A stretch of 53,673 bases of DNA. Origin: Immundisolibacter sp. (GTDB lineage Bacteria > Pseudomonadota > Gammaproteobacteria > Immundisolibacterales > Immundisolibacteraceae). Every line of letters starts with the position of its first letter. The stretch's first letter is position 1. The stretch covers positions 1 through 53,673 of the forward strand of contig NZ_JACIZD010000015.1 in assembly GCF_014359565.1 (NCBI RefSeq), in the 5' to 3' direction. Positions 13,461 through 22,677 of the stretch are shown piece by piece. The position numbers were made by a program, and so were the translations under genes. The notes below the pieces were generated by a model, which worked only from the letters and a program-made list of their open reading frames with translations, was not told where the DNA came from and searched no databases.

Positions 13461-14453
13461 ATGTCGCCGCCTTCTGCCACCAGTCTTGCCCTGCTGCGTC
13501 TGCTGGCGGACGGCGGTTGGCACTCCGGCGTCGAGCTGGCGCAGCAGTTGGGTTTGAGCCGGGCAGCGGTGTGGAAGCAGGTGCAGGGCCTGTCGCGATG
13601 GGGCGTGGCGGTGCACACGCAGCGGGCCCATGGCTATCGGCTCAGCCCCGCGCTCGACCTGCTGGATTCGCGCCGGCTGCGCCTTGCGCTGACGGGGATC
13701 GTGGCGCCTGATGAGCTCGAAGTGTTCGACAGCCTGCCATCGACCAACGCACACCTGATTGCCCGCATCGGCGCCGGGCGCGGCACGGGTGTGTGTCTGG
13801 CCGAGCATCAGAGCGCCGGTCGGGGTCGGCGCGGACGGGCGTGGCATTCGCCGTTCGGGCGCAATCTTTATCTGTCTGTCGCGCAGGCCTACGAGGCCGG
13901 CCCGGCCGCTCTGGCCGGCTTGAGCCTGGCGATCGGCGCTGCGCTGGCGCAGCTGCTGACGGCGCTGGGCATCGCCGGCGTGGGTCTGAAATGGCCGAAC
14001 GATCTGCTGTGTGGCGGCCGCAAGCTGGGCGGGATCCTGATCGAGCTGCAGGGCGACACGCAGGGGCCGTGCTGGGCGGTTGCCGGGATTGGGCTGAACG
14101 TGAACATGGACGTCGATGACGGTCCGTCCATCGACCAGCCCTGGACCAGTCTGCTGCGCCTTGCCGGCGGCAGCTGGGACCGCACCGCGCTGGCGGCGCA
14201 AGTTGTGTCAAGCGTGCGGCAGGTCATGTCTGCATTTCCCGGCGACGGGCTGGCGCCTTGGTTGGATGCCTATGCGCAGTTCGACCTGTTGGCCGGCTGC
14301 CCGGTGGACGTCGACTGGGCGGGCGAGCATATCTGCGGCGTGGCGCGCGGCATCGACGCCAGCGGGGCGCTGCTGGTGGATTGTGCCGGCGAGCGGCGCG
14401 CGCTGTGGGGTGGCGAAGTGACAGTCAGGGCGGCGCATGGATCTGCTGTTTGA
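13461..14453 (+). CDS. birA: Biotin--protein ligase / biotin operon repressor BirA
   Basis: This 330-residue protein activates biotin with ATP and attaches it to the biotin carrier protein of acetyl-CoA carboxylase. The N-terminal winged helix (WHSGVELAQQLGLSRAAVWK at about 18-37) marks the bifunctional repressor type. The catalytic part shows SLPSTNAHL, the biotinyl-AMP loop SAGRGRRGRAW, and GLKWPNDLL with the Lys-Leu-Gly-Gly-Ile-Leu strand after it. A C-terminal small domain follows. ATG 13461 matches known N-termini; the in-frame codons before it are the tRNA remnant. It overlaps coaX by 17 bases. Order birA-coaX-SPOR is shared with pseudomonads. Confidence 0.95.
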   Translation: MSPPSATSLALLRLLADGGWHSGVELAQQLGLSRAAVWKQVQGLSRWGVAVHTQRAHGYRLSPALDLLDSRRLRLALTGIVAPDELEVFDSLPSTNAHLIARIGAGRGTGVCLAEHQSAGRGRRGRAWHSPFGRNLYLSVAQAYEAGPAALAGLSLAIGAALAQLLTALGIAGVGLKWPNDLLCGGRKLGGILIELQGDTQGPCWAVAGIGLNVNMDVDDGPSIDQPWTSLLRLAGGSWDRTALAAQVVSSVRQVMSAFPGDGLAPWLDAYAQFDLLAGCPVDVDWAGEHICGVARGIDASGALLVDCAGERRALWGGEVTVRAAHGSAV

Positions 14454-15183
14454 TCTGGGGCACAGCCGCCTGAAGTGGGCCGGCTGGGCGCGCGGACGTT
14501 TGCATGCACCCGGCGCCGCCGTATGGCGTGACGAACAGGCGGCGGAGTTTTGCGAGCGTGTGCTCGCCGATCTGGAGCCGCCCCGGCGGGTGGCGATCGC
14601 CGCTGTGGTGCGTGGGCCGCTGGCGGCCACGCTGGAATCGGTGGTGCGCGCGCGCTGGGGCTGCCCGGTGTTGCGTCCGCTTTCCAGCGCGCGGTGTGGC
14701 GAGGTTCGCAATGGCTATCGCGACCCGGAGCAGCTGGGCTTCGATCGCTGGGCTGGCTTGATCGGCGCCTGGGCGCGCAGCCCGGGCCGCGCGGCGGTAG
14801 TCGTGGACTGCGGGTCGGCGGTCACGGTGGATGGCCTGCGGGAGGACGGCCAGCATCTGGGCGGGGTGATTTTCCCCGGGCTGGAGATGATGGCCGAGGC
14901 GTTTTATGCCCGCACCGGTTTGGAGCGCGCGGTCATTGGCAGTGATGCCGATGTTGCAGCCGGCTCGACCGCAGACGCCGTGGCGGCCGGCGCCCGGCAG
15001 GCGGTGCTCGGCGGTATCGAGCGGGCCGTGCAGGCCTGGTGCCAGCACCTGCCCGGCGCGGCGCTGTGGCTGACCGGCGGCGCTGCGCCCGGCTTGGCAC
15101 CGGACTTGCCGGCAACGCTGCAGGCGGCGCCGCACCTGGTGCTCGAAGGTTTGGGGCAGATACTGCAACGGGAGGGAAAATGA
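14437..15183 (+). CDS. coaX: Type III pantothenate kinase CoaX
   Basis: This 248-residue kinase phosphorylates pantothenate in the first step of coenzyme A synthesis. Seen in the sequence: the N-terminal phosphate motif FDLGHSRLKW with D6, LGFDRWAGLIGAW in the middle, VDCGSAVTVD (second phosphate/metal motif) and the glycine-rich GGVIFPGLEMM. The C-terminus has the usual LTGGAAPGL motif. It lies between birA and the SPOR gene, overlapping both (17 and 4 bases), so the three are one operon. Confidence 0.95.
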   Translation: MDLLFDLGHSRLKWAGWARGRLHAPGAAVWRDEQAAEFCERVLADLEPPRRVAIAAVVRGPLAATLESVVRARWGCPVLRPLSSARCGEVRNGYRDPEQLGFDRWAGLIGAWARSPGRAAVVVDCGSAVTVDGLREDGQHLGGVIFPGLEMMAEAFYARTGLERAVIGSDADVAAGSTADAVAAGARQAVLGGIERAVQAWCQHLPGAALWLTGGAAPGLAPDLPATLQAAPHLVLEGLGQILQREGK

Positions 15184-16040
15184 GAACGATGCTGTGGCTA
15201 TTGCTGCTGCTCAACGGCGTGCTGGCGTCGTTATGGATGGCCGGTTTCAGCATCCCGGCAAGGCCGGTGGCCGAGCCGACGGCGCCCACGCCATCGGCCA
15301 AGCGGCTGCAGCTGCTCAGCGAACTGCCGGCACCGCCGCAACGACTCGATTCCCTGCCGCTGGACGGGGTGATGGCAGCCGATGTCGCCGCCCCGGAAAG
15401 CGCGGTCGAGGTCGAGACGCCAGCGCCCGAACTTGCGGCCGCACCGGCCATTGAGCCGTCCATCGTCACGTTGGCGGCGCCGGTCGAAACCGCAACCGAG
15501 CCGAGTGCACCGAAACTCGCGCCGCCGGTGACCGAAACGGCGCCGTCGGCCCAGCTTGGCCCGTCGGCGCCCGACATGGCCACACCGCCGCCTGCCGATG
15601 CCGCGGTCTGTTACCGCACCGCAGCCCTGGCCGGCGACGCTTACGAGGCAGCGGGTGCGCTGCTGCGTCAAGTGGGTCTGGGCGAGCCGGTTCTGCAAGC
15701 TCAGGACCGGGCCCGGTCTCGTCACTGGGTTTATTGGACCGGCACCGCCGACGCTGTCACCGACGTCGAGGAACGCCTGCGGGCTGCCGGCGTGCGCGAC
15801 TGGTACCGCCTGCGCGCCGCCGACGGAACGGTGCGAATCTCGCTCGGCGTCTATGGGCAGGCGGATGGTGCGCGCCGTCGCCAGCGTGAGCTGGCCGCCA
15901 AGGGTATCCAGACGCAGATCAGCGAGCGTTACGCGCCGCAGGCCAGGCTGCGCTGGACCGTCACAGCCACCGCCGCAGCGGTGGCAGCAGCCAGTGACAG
16001 TCTGCGCGCGCAGGGCCTGCAACTGGAAGCGTGTCCCTGA
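15180..16040 (+). CDS. SPOR-domain membrane protein
   Basis: The 286-residue product starts in an ATGA overlap with coaX. Residues 4-22 form a single membrane helix (MLWLLLLLNGVLASLWMAGF). A long Pro/Ala/Thr/Glu-rich linker (about 25-140) follows, and the C-terminal 140 residues contain a SPOR-like peptidoglycan-binding domain with the pattern LGVYGQADGARRRQRELAAKG. SPOR domains bind denuded glycan strands at division sites. An equivalent gene follows coaX in pseudomonads. The exact cell-wall role is not known. Confidence 0.8.
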   Translation: MRTMLWLLLLLNGVLASLWMAGFSIPARPVAEPTAPTPSAKRLQLLSELPAPPQRLDSLPLDGVMAADVAAPESAVEVETPAPELAAAPAIEPSIVTLAAPVETATEPSAPKLAPPVTETAPSAQLGPSAPDMATPPPADAAVCYRTAALAGDAYEAAGALLRQVGLGEPVLQAQDRARSRHWVYWTGTADAVTDVEERLRAAGVRDWYRLRAADGTVRISLGVYGQADGARRRQRELAAKGIQTQISERYAPQARLRWTVTATAAAVAAASDSLRAQGLQLEACP

Positions 16041-16149
16041 CCGGCGAGCTCGCCGCATCGCCGCTGCATAATGTGCGCCGGCCCGCGCCCGCAGCGGCCG
16101 GTGCGGCCGACCGTTGGCGTTGGCGCTTTCACTTCGAGCCGACGCCACC

Positions 16150-17592
16150 ATGACCGAACCCGTCAGTCCGGCCCCCGACGACGTGCAGCAGCACCTGCGT
16201 GAGGTGCAGGAACTGCTGGCGCGTCACCGGCTGGTCGAAAACCTCGTGCACCGGCAGGACATGCCGCGCCACGACCTGGTCGAGAGCCTGGTCCACAAGC
16301 AGCATGTGGCGAGCCTGCAGGAGCGCCTCGACAGCCTGCATCCGGCCGATATCGCCTTCATTCTGGAAGCGCTGCCGCTCGATGACCGGCGCTTTGTCTG
16401 GGATCTGGTCAAGGCCGAGCGCGACGGCGAGATCCTGATCGAAGTCTCGGATGCGATTCGCGAATCGCTGATCGAGGCCATGGACCCGGCCGAGCTGCGT
16501 GCGGCAGCGCAGTCGCTGGACGCGGACGAACTGGCCGACCTGGTGCCCGACTTGCCGGCGCAGGTCGTCGAGGACGTGTTCCAGTCGCTGGACTTGACCG
16601 AACGCGAGCAGTTGCGCGCGGCCATGTCCTACCCGCAGGACTCGGTCGGTGCGCTGATGAACTTCGACCTGGTCAGTGTGCGCGAGGACGTCAGCCTGGA
16701 GGCGGTCCTGCGCTACCTGCGCCGCTTCGATGCCCTGCCGGATCACACCGACGCGCTGTACGTGGTGGACCGCGAGGCACACCTGAAGGGCCTGCTGTCG
16801 CTGGAGGCGCTGCTGATCAACGACCCCGACCACTCGGTGGGCGAGGTCATGACCCGTGACGGGGTGATCAGCTTCGAGCCGCAGGATGACGCCGGCGAAG
16901 CGGCACAGGCCTTCGAGCGCTACGACCTGATCTCGGCGCCGGTGGTGGACGGGCAGGGGCGGGTGGTCGGTCGGCTGACAGTCGACGACGTGGTCGACTT
17001 CATTCGCGAGGAAAGCCAGGCCGAGCTGCTGGCGCGCGCCGGTCTGCGCGAGGGCGAGGACATCTTTGCCTCGGTCTGGGATTCGGTCCGCAACCGCTGG
17101 TCGTGGCTGGCGGTGAATCTGGTGACGGCGTTCGTTGCCTCGCGCGTGATTGGCCTGTTCGAGGACTCGATCGAAAAGCTGGTGGCCTTGGCAACCCTGA
17201 TGCCCATCGTCGCCGGTATCGGTGGCAACTCCGGCAACCAGACCATCACCATGATCGTGCGTGCCAGCGCCACCGGGCAGGTGACGCCGGACGCCTTCAT
17301 GCGGCTGCTGAAAAAGGAACTGGGCGTGGCCAGCATCAATGGCCTGATCTGGGGTGGCCTGCTGGGGCTTCTGGCGTGGTTGCTTTACCGCAACGCCTCG
17401 CTTGGCCTGGTGATGACCGCCGCCATGACCCTGAATCTGTTGCTGGCGGCCACTGCCGGCGTGGCGATTCCGATGCTGCGTATCCGCCTGGGCGCCGATC
17501 CGGCCCTCGGTGGCTCGGTCATGATCACGGCGCTGACGGATTCGGGCGGATTCTTCATTTTTCTGGGCCTGGCGACGCTGCTGTTGCTGTAG
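16150..17592 (+). CDS. mgtE: Magnesium transporter MgtE
   Basis: This 480-residue inner-membrane channel takes up Mg2+. It has the acidic N domain (about 40-145, with LHPADIAFILEALP), a pair of CBS domains that sense Mg2+ (about 150-275), a plug helix, and five membrane helices from about 315. The pore motif PIVAGIGGNSGNQT is present at about residue 354. ATG 16150 is preferred over an upstream in-frame ATG at 16114 because the N-terminus then matches the family. The N-terminus contains a duplicated LVE-(N/S)LVHRQ phrase. It converges with the DegS-like gene 33 bases away. Confidence 0.95.
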   Translation: MTEPVSPAPDDVQQHLREVQELLARHRLVENLVHRQDMPRHDLVESLVHKQHVASLQERLDSLHPADIAFILEALPLDDRRFVWDLVKAERDGEILIEVSDAIRESLIEAMDPAELRAAAQSLDADELADLVPDLPAQVVEDVFQSLDLTEREQLRAAMSYPQDSVGALMNFDLVSVREDVSLEAVLRYLRRFDALPDHTDALYVVDREAHLKGLLSLEALLINDPDHSVGEVMTRDGVISFEPQDDAGEAAQAFERYDLISAPVVDGQGRVVGRLTVDDVVDFIREESQAELLARAGLREGEDIFASVWDSVRNRWSWLAVNLVTAFVASRVIGLFEDSIEKLVALATLMPIVAGIGGNSGNQTITMIVRASATGQVTPDAFMRLLKKELGVASINGLIWGGLLGLLAWLLYRNASLGLVMTAAMTLNLLLAATAGVAIPMLRIRLGADPALGGSVMITALTDSGGFFIFLGLATLLLL

Positions 17593-17625
17593 CGGTCTGC
17601 GCCGACATCCCGGCGAGAAGGGCAT

Positions 17626-18771
17626 TCAGTCCGGCTGGCGGATGGTCGTCGCGCGCGTCTCGATGCGTCGTCCGCCACGTTGCAGGGTGAGTCTGACTTC
17701 CTGTTCGCGGGGCAGCGTGGCCAGCGCGGCCAGCGCGTCGCGGGCGCGCTGAAATGTGCGCCCTTCGAGCGCCACCAGCAGGTCCCCGGGCTGCACGCCG
17801 GCGCGGGCCGCCGGCGAGCCACGATAGACGCCCGCCACCAGCGCTCCGCCGGTGTCCTCCAGACCCAGGGAGGCGGCAAGCTGCGGCGTCAGTTCCTGTA
17901 ATTCCAGCCCCAGCCAGCCGCGGGGAACTTCGCCGTGTTCCCGCAGCTGCGCGGTGATCTGGCGCACCGTACTGACCGGCACTGCAAAGCCGATGCCCTC
18001 CGAACCGCCACTGCGGCTGTAGATGGCGGTGTTGATACCGATCAGTTCGCCGGCCGAATTCACCAGCGCGCCGCCGGAATTGCCCGGATTGATGGCCGCA
18101 TCGGTCTGGATGAAGTCGCTGACCGTGCTGATGCCGGGCGCTTCGCGGCCAACCGCCCCGACCACGCCCAGCGTCACCGTCTGGCCGACGCCGAACGGGT
18201 TGCCGATCGCCAGTACCAGATCGCCGATGCGTGTCTGCTGATCGTCACCCAGCGCGATGGCCGGCACTTGCGCCAGGTCGATGCGCAGCAGCGCCAGGTC
18301 GGTGAGCGTATCGCTGCCGATCAGCCTGGCGTGGGCGCTGCGCCCGTCGCGCAGCGCCACCTCGATTTCGTCCGCATCGGCGATGACGTGATGGTTGGTC
18401 ACGATGTAGCCGTCGCGGTCGAGCACCACGCCCGAACCGAGGCTCGATTCCAGGCGCTGGCGCGGCACCGGCGCACGACCGAAGAAGCGCTGGAACACCG
18501 GATCGTCCAGCAGCGGGTTGTACGAGCGGGTGATGACCTTGGTGCTGTAGATGTTCACCACCGACGGCGCGGCGCGCTCCACGGCCGGGGCAAAGCTGTT
18601 TGCGGTGGGTTCGGTATGTGCCACGGGGGCAGTCACCGCCGCCGGATCGCCGGCAGGCGGCGCCGAGTCAAGTCGGGGGCGTGGCCACAGCACGCTGATC
18701 GCCAATCCTGCCACGAGGCCGAAGGCCGCCGCCTGCAGTAGATAACGGCGCAAATTGCGGCTGCTTGCCAT
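17626..18771 (-). CDS. degS: DegS/AlgW-like membrane-anchored serine protease
   Basis: This 381-residue periplasmic protease has an N-terminal membrane anchor (residues about 10-29), the trypsin-like triad H128 (TNHHVI), D158 (TDLALLRI) and S232 (NPGNSGGAL), and one PDZ domain (about 278-365, starting RGWLGLELQ). One PDZ plus an anchor is the DegS/AlgW layout; DegP and DegQ have two PDZ domains. DegS starts the cleavage cascade that releases the envelope stress sigma factor RpoE. It is transcribed away from petABC, with 236 bases between the two starts that must hold both promoters. I see no clear promoter there. Confidence 0.88.
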   Translation of the reverse strand: MASSRNLRRYLLQAAAFGLVAGLAISVLWPRPRLDSAPPAGDPAAVTAPVAHTEPTANSFAPAVERAAPSVVNIYSTKVITRSYNPLLDDPVFQRFFGRAPVPRQRLESSLGSGVVLDRDGYIVTNHHVIADADEIEVALRDGRSAHARLIGSDTLTDLALLRIDLAQVPAIALGDDQQTRIGDLVLAIGNPFGVGQTVTLGVVGAVGREAPGISTVSDFIQTDAAINPGNSGGALVNSAGELIGINTAIYSRSGGSEGIGFAVPVSTVRQITAQLREHGEVPRGWLGLELQELTPQLAASLGLEDTGGALVAGVYRGSPAARAGVQPGDLLVALEGRTFQRARDALAALATLPREQEVRLTLQRGGRRIETRATTIRQPD

Positions 18772-19007
18772 GTCGGGTCTCCGTGAGGGGCGGCAATCCT
18801 AGCAGCCGCGACCGGCACGGTGGCACCCAGGTCATGGTCCGGTTTGGCGCTGCGGCGCCGTGTTTGGCACAATACCGCGGCTTTTTCACTTGCCCCGGAC
18901 GAGTCTTGCCGGCCGCCGCTTCCCCAAGGCGGCGCGCACCGCTCGCATTCCTGGGCTTGCAGCTTATCGCGGGCAACGCTGGCCCGCCTTCAGGGGGATC
19001 GTGATCT

Positions 19008-19604
19008 ATGGCAAACGATGCGGTTGATCCCGCGCGCCGTCGGCTGCTGGCCGGCACGGCCGGGGCGGTGGGAGGGGTGGGTCTGGCTACCATGGCGGTG
19101 CCGTTCATCTCGAGCATGCAGCCCAGCGCCAAGGCGCAGGCGGCCGGTGGGCCGGTGGAGGTCGACATCAGCAAGCTTGGCCCCGGCGAGCTGATGGTGA
19201 TCGAGTGGCGGCGCCGTCCGGTGTGGATCCTGCGTCGCACGCAGGAGGAGCTCGACAACCTGGCCAAGGTGTCGGCTGACGCGCTGCGCGATCCGGATTC
19301 GCACGAATCCGAACAACCGGCCTACGCCAAGAACGCCGACCGTTCCATCAAGCCCGAGTATCTGGTGCTGATTGGCGTGTGCACGCATCTGGGCTGTTCG
19401 CCCAAATACCGGCCGGAGGTGGCCCCGGCCGACCTTGGCGCCGACTGGAAGGGCGGCTTTCTGTGTCCCTGCCACGGTGGGCGCTATGACCTCGCCGGGC
19501 GCGTGTTCAAGGGCGTGCCGCCGCCGCTCAATCTGGCCGTGCCGCCCCACAAGTACCTGAGCGATACCCGCTTGGTCGTCGGCGAAGATCAGGAGACCGC
19601 GTAA
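19008..19604 (+). CDS. petA: Ubiquinol--cytochrome c reductase Rieske subunit
   Basis: This 198-residue protein is the iron-sulfur subunit of the bc1 complex. The N-terminus has a twin-arginine signal/anchor (ARRRLLAG then a hydrophobic stretch, about 10-36). The 2Fe-2S cluster ligands lie in CTHLGC (about 124-129) and CPCHGGRYD, the two Rieske boxes. A Shine-Dalgarno-like GGGGGAT lies just upstream. Its last base is shared with the petB start (TAATG), so the two are coupled. The electron it takes from ubiquinol passes to cytochrome c1, encoded two genes on. Confidence 0.97.
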   Translation: MANDAVDPARRRLLAGTAGAVGGVGLATMAVPFISSMQPSAKAQAAGGPVEVDISKLGPGELMVIEWRRRPVWILRRTQEELDNLAKVSADALRDPDSHESEQPAYAKNADRSIKPEYLVLIGVCTHLGCSPKYRPEVAPADLGADWKGGFLCPCHGGRYDLAGRVFKGVPPPLNLAVPPHKYLSDTRLVVGEDQETA

Positions 19605-20830
19605 TGGCCAATCGCAGTTCGGGTCTGGCGCGCTGGATCGACGACCGTTTCCCCATCTTCGACTGGTGGGACGACCACATCGGTCAGTACTACGCACCCA
19701 AGAATTTCAACTTCTGGTACTTCTTCGGCTCGCTGGCGCTGGCGGTGCTGGTATTGCAGATCGTTACCGGCATCTTCCTGACGATGCACTACAAGCCGTC
19801 CGAGGATCTGGCGTTCGCCTCGGTCGAGTACATCATGCGCGACGTCAACTGGGGTTGGCTGATCCGCTACCTGCACTCGACCGGTGCGTCGATGTTCTTC
19901 GTAGTGGTCTACCTGCACATGTTCCGCGGCATCATCTACGGCTCCGGCAAGGGTCCGCGCGAGCTGGTGTGGCTGTTCGGCATGGTCATCTACGTGCTGC
20001 TGATGGCCGAGGCCTTCATGGGCTACCTGCTGCCGTGGGGCCAGATGTCGTACTGGGGCGCGCAGGTGATCATCTCGCTGTTTGGCGCCATACCGATCAT
20101 CGGCGACGGCCTGTCGCTGTGGATCCGCGGTGACTTTGCGGTCGGCGACCCGACCCTGAACCGCTTCTTCGCGCTGCATGTGGCGGCGGTACCACTGCTG
20201 ATCATCGCGCTGGTGTTCTTCCATATCATCGCGCTGCACGAGACCGGCTCGAACAACCCGGACGGCGTCGAGATCAAGAAAAAGAAGGGCGCCGACGGCA
20301 AACCGCTGGACGGCATCCCGTTCCACCCGTACTACACGGTCAAGGACATCTGGGGCCTGGCGGTGTTCGCCATCATTTTTGCCGCCATCGTGTTCTTCGT
20401 GCCGGAAATGTGGGGCAAGTTCCTGGAGCCGGACAATTTCAAGCCGGCCGATCCGATGGTCACGCCGCCGCACATTGCGCCGCTGTGGTACTTCGCGCCC
20501 TTCTACTCGATCCTGCGCGCCGTGCCGGACAAGTTCCTGGGCGTGGTGGCGATGGGCGCGGCCATCTTTGTGCTGTTCCTGGTGCCGTGGCTGGATCGCA
20601 GCCCGGTCAAGTCGATCCGCTACCGCGGAATCCTGAACCGCATCGCGCTGGCCATCTTCGTGGTCAGCTTCATCGGCCTGGGCTATCTGGGCACTCAGCC
20701 GGTGTCGGATTTGTACACGCTGATCGCGCGGGTACTGGCGGTGCTGTATTTCCTGTTCTTCCTCGCCATGCCGATCTACACCAGGATCGACCGTACCAAG
20801 CCGGTTCCGGACAGGGTGACGACAAAATGA
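19604..20830 (+). CDS. petB: Cytochrome b of the bc1 complex
   Basis: This 408-residue multi-spanning protein carries the two b hemes and the quinol sites. Helix B has HSTGASMFFVVVYLHMFRG with two heme histidines, and helix D has the matching pair (HVAAVPLLIIALVFFHIIALH). The Qo-site motif appears as PFYSILRAVP instead of the more usual PEWY region. The loop ADGKPLDGIPFHPYYTVKD is normal for proteobacterial cytochrome b. It overlaps petA by one base and petC by four. Confidence 0.97.
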   Translation: MANRSSGLARWIDDRFPIFDWWDDHIGQYYAPKNFNFWYFFGSLALAVLVLQIVTGIFLTMHYKPSEDLAFASVEYIMRDVNWGWLIRYLHSTGASMFFVVVYLHMFRGIIYGSGKGPRELVWLFGMVIYVLLMAEAFMGYLLPWGQMSYWGAQVIISLFGAIPIIGDGLSLWIRGDFAVGDPTLNRFFALHVAAVPLLIIALVFFHIIALHETGSNNPDGVEIKKKKGADGKPLDGIPFHPYYTVKDIWGLAVFAIIFAAIVFFVPEMWGKFLEPDNFKPADPMVTPPHIAPLWYFAPFYSILRAVPDKFLGVVAMGAAIFVLFLVPWLDRSPVKSIRYRGILNRIALAIFVVSFIGLGYLGTQPVSDLYTLIARVLAVLYFLFFLAMPIYTRIDRTKPVPDRVTTK

Positions 20831-21522
20831 GAAAACTGATTCTGGCGTGTTTGCTGGGCGCCACACCGTTGCTTGGCGTGGCCGCCGACGGCGCGGCGCT
20901 GCCGGGTTTCAAGACCGACCTGTCCAACCGGGCGGCTCTGCAGCGCGGCGCGCGCACCTTCGTCAACTACTGCGTCAGCTGCCACAGTGCCGAGTTCATG
21001 CGCTACTCGCGCATGGCGCAGGACCTTGGGCTGACGCCCGAGCAGGTGCAGGCCAACATGGTCTTCAACGGCGGCGACGTCAACCAGGCCATGCACGTGG
21101 CACTGGGCAAGAAGGACGGCGCCAAATGGTTTGGTCAGGCGCCGCCGGATCTGACCCTGGCCGCTCGCTCGCGCGGCGCGGACTGGTTGTATGGTTATCT
21201 GCGCAGCTTCTACCTTGACCCGACGCGGCCGTTTGGCGTCAACAACACGGTGTTCCCGAATGCTGCCATGCCGCATGTGCTGGCCGGTTTGCAGGGCACG
21301 CAGGCGTTGCAGGACGGGCACCTGAAGCCGGTTGCGGAAGGTACGCTCAAGCCTGCCGAATACGATGCCGTGGTGCGCGATCTGGTCAATTTCATGGTCT
21401 ACATGGGCGAGCCTGCCAAGCTGGTCCGCTACAGCCTCGGCGTCAAGGTTCTGCTTTTCCTGCTGGTGTTCGCCGGCCTGGCCTACATGGTCAAGCACGA
21501 ATACTGGCGTGATGTTCACTGA
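20827..21522 (+). CDS. petC: Cytochrome c1
   Basis: This 231-residue protein passes electrons from the Rieske centre to soluble cytochrome c. It has a signal peptide (residues 1-20, LLGATPLLGVAA), a heme-attachment CVSCHS motif (about 49-54), a candidate Met ligand in NAAMPHVLAGL, and one C-terminal membrane anchor (VLLFLLVFAGLAYMV). The ATG overlaps the petB stop (ATGA). SspA/SspB genes follow, an order common in beta- and gammaproteobacteria. Confidence 0.96.
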   Translation: MRKLILACLLGATPLLGVAADGAALPGFKTDLSNRAALQRGARTFVNYCVSCHSAEFMRYSRMAQDLGLTPEQVQANMVFNGGDVNQAMHVALGKKDGAKWFGQAPPDLTLAARSRGADWLYGYLRSFYLDPTRPFGVNNTVFPNAAMPHVLAGLQGTQALQDGHLKPVAEGTLKPAEYDAVVRDLVNFMVYMGEPAKLVRYSLGVKVLLFLLVFAGLAYMVKHEYWRDVH

Positions 21523-21536
21523 TTCAGGATTTATCC

Positions 21537-22262
21537 TTGTCCTCAAAAACGCCCAAGAAAGAGTCCGCCTCAGCCAAGGCCGCGCCCAAGGTCGAGCCGC
21601 TGGATTACGGCAACGATGCCGACGGTTTCACCACCGAACGCATCCGTAACATGAAGCTCTACGCCGGTGTGGTGTGCCCCCACAGCCACCGCACCCGGCT
21701 GGTGCTGTGCGAGAAGGACATCTCGATCGAGATCGAGTCGGTCGACCCGGCGGCGATGCCGGAGGATTTGCGCGAGCTCAATCCCTACGGCGAGCTGCCG
21801 GTGCTGGTCGATCGCGGTCTGGTGCTCTACAACTCCGCGATCATCATGGAGTACCTGGACGAGCGCTTCCCGCACCCGCCACTGATGCCGGTGGATCCGA
21901 TCCAGCGGGCCCAGGCGCGGCTGATGCTGTGGCGTATCGATCGGGATTGGTTCAGCCTGCACCGGACGTTGACGGAGCAGGAGAAAAAATCCGACGTCGC
22001 CGGCGCCCGCAAGACCCTGCGCGACGGCCTGACCTCGATTGCGCCGCTGTTCCAGCAGCACGAGTTCGTGTTCGGCGAGGGGCCGACCCTGGTCGACTGC
22101 GCGCTGTCGGTGCTGCTGTGGCGCCTGCCGGTGTACGGCATCGAATTGCCGCCCCCCGCGCGGCCGATGCTGCGCTATGCCGAGCGTATGTTCGCCCGGC
22201 CGGCGTTTCGCAGCAGCCTGACCGAGCAGGAATTCGAGATGCGGCACGGCCCGTCTGCCTGA
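21537..22262 (+). CDS. sspA: Stringent starvation protein A (GST-fold RNA polymerase-associated)
   Basis: SspA binds RNA polymerase and helps transcription under starvation and acid stress. The thioredoxin-like N domain begins MKLYAGVVCPHSHRTRLVL, followed by ELNPYGELPVLVDRG and the all-helical GST C domain. From TTG 21537 the protein is 241 residues; from ATG 21651 it would be 203, closer to the usual 205-215. I chose TTG because an AGGA lies about 8 bases upstream of it and none precedes the ATG, and the extra 38 residues (Lys/Ala/Ser-rich) look translated. The start is therefore uncertain. Confidence 0.9.
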   Translation: MSSKTPKKESASAKAAPKVEPLDYGNDADGFTTERIRNMKLYAGVVCPHSHRTRLVLCEKDISIEIESVDPAAMPEDLRELNPYGELPVLVDRGLVLYNSAIIMEYLDERFPHPPLMPVDPIQRAQARLMLWRIDRDWFSLHRTLTEQEKKSDVAGARKTLRDGLTSIAPLFQQHEFVFGEGPTLVDCALSVLLWRLPVYGIELPPPARPMLRYAERMFARPAFRSSLTEQEFEMRHGPSA

Positions 22263-22272
22263 CGGCGTGCCA

Positions 22273-22662
22273 ATGGAGGAAAAGCTGCCGTCAGCCAAGC
22301 CGTACCTGCTGCGCGGCATGGTCCAGTGGATGGAGGACAACGGCCTGACGCCGCAGATCCTGGTCGACGCCACCCTGCCGGGTGTGAGCGTGCCTCAGGA
22401 GCACGTCAAGGCCGGCAAGATCGTGCTGAACATCGCGGCCCGGGCCACCGGGCGGCGTGATCTGGCCAACGAGCATGTGTCGTTCGGCGCCCGCTTCGGC
22501 GGCGTGGCGCGCGAGGTGTGGGTGCCGATGGCCGCCGTGCTGGCCGTGTACGCGCGCGAAAATGGCCAGGGCATGACCTTCCCGACCGACGAAACGGACA
22601 CGCCGCCCAGTGCGCCCGAACCGCCGGCGCCCGAGCGGCCGAAGCTGCGCGTCGTCAAATAA
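22273..22662 (+). CDS. sspB: ClpXP adaptor SspB
   Basis: SspB delivers ssrA-tagged and other substrates to ClpXP. The 129-residue protein has the substrate-binding domain (KPYLLRGMVQWMEDNGLTPQ, LPGVSVPQEHV, GKIVLNIAARA, SFGARFGGVAREVWVP) to about residue 100. A flexible tail ends in the Pro/Lys-rich ERPKLRVVK, which matches the ClpX-binding XB motif. A GTG two codons upstream (22267) is an alternative start. It converges with the 149-residue gene, leaving only 15 bases. Confidence 0.93.
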   Translation: MEEKLPSAKPYLLRGMVQWMEDNGLTPQILVDATLPGVSVPQEHVKAGKIVLNIAARATGRRDLANEHVSFGARFGGVAREVWVPMAAVLAVYARENGQGMTFPTDETDTPPSAPEPPAPERPKLRVVK

Positions 22663-22677
22663 GGCTATAAAAACCGC

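Noticed and set aside
13181-13618. Upstream extension of the integrase frame
   Set aside because: It runs through the tandem repeats, the tRNA remnant and the birA start. The phrase APNTIRTCDLPLRR in it is the known artefact of translating a tRNA-Arg gene backwards.
18551-18745. Small rightward frames opposite degS
   Set aside because: They lie within the DegS-like coding region, with no ribosome site or similarity.
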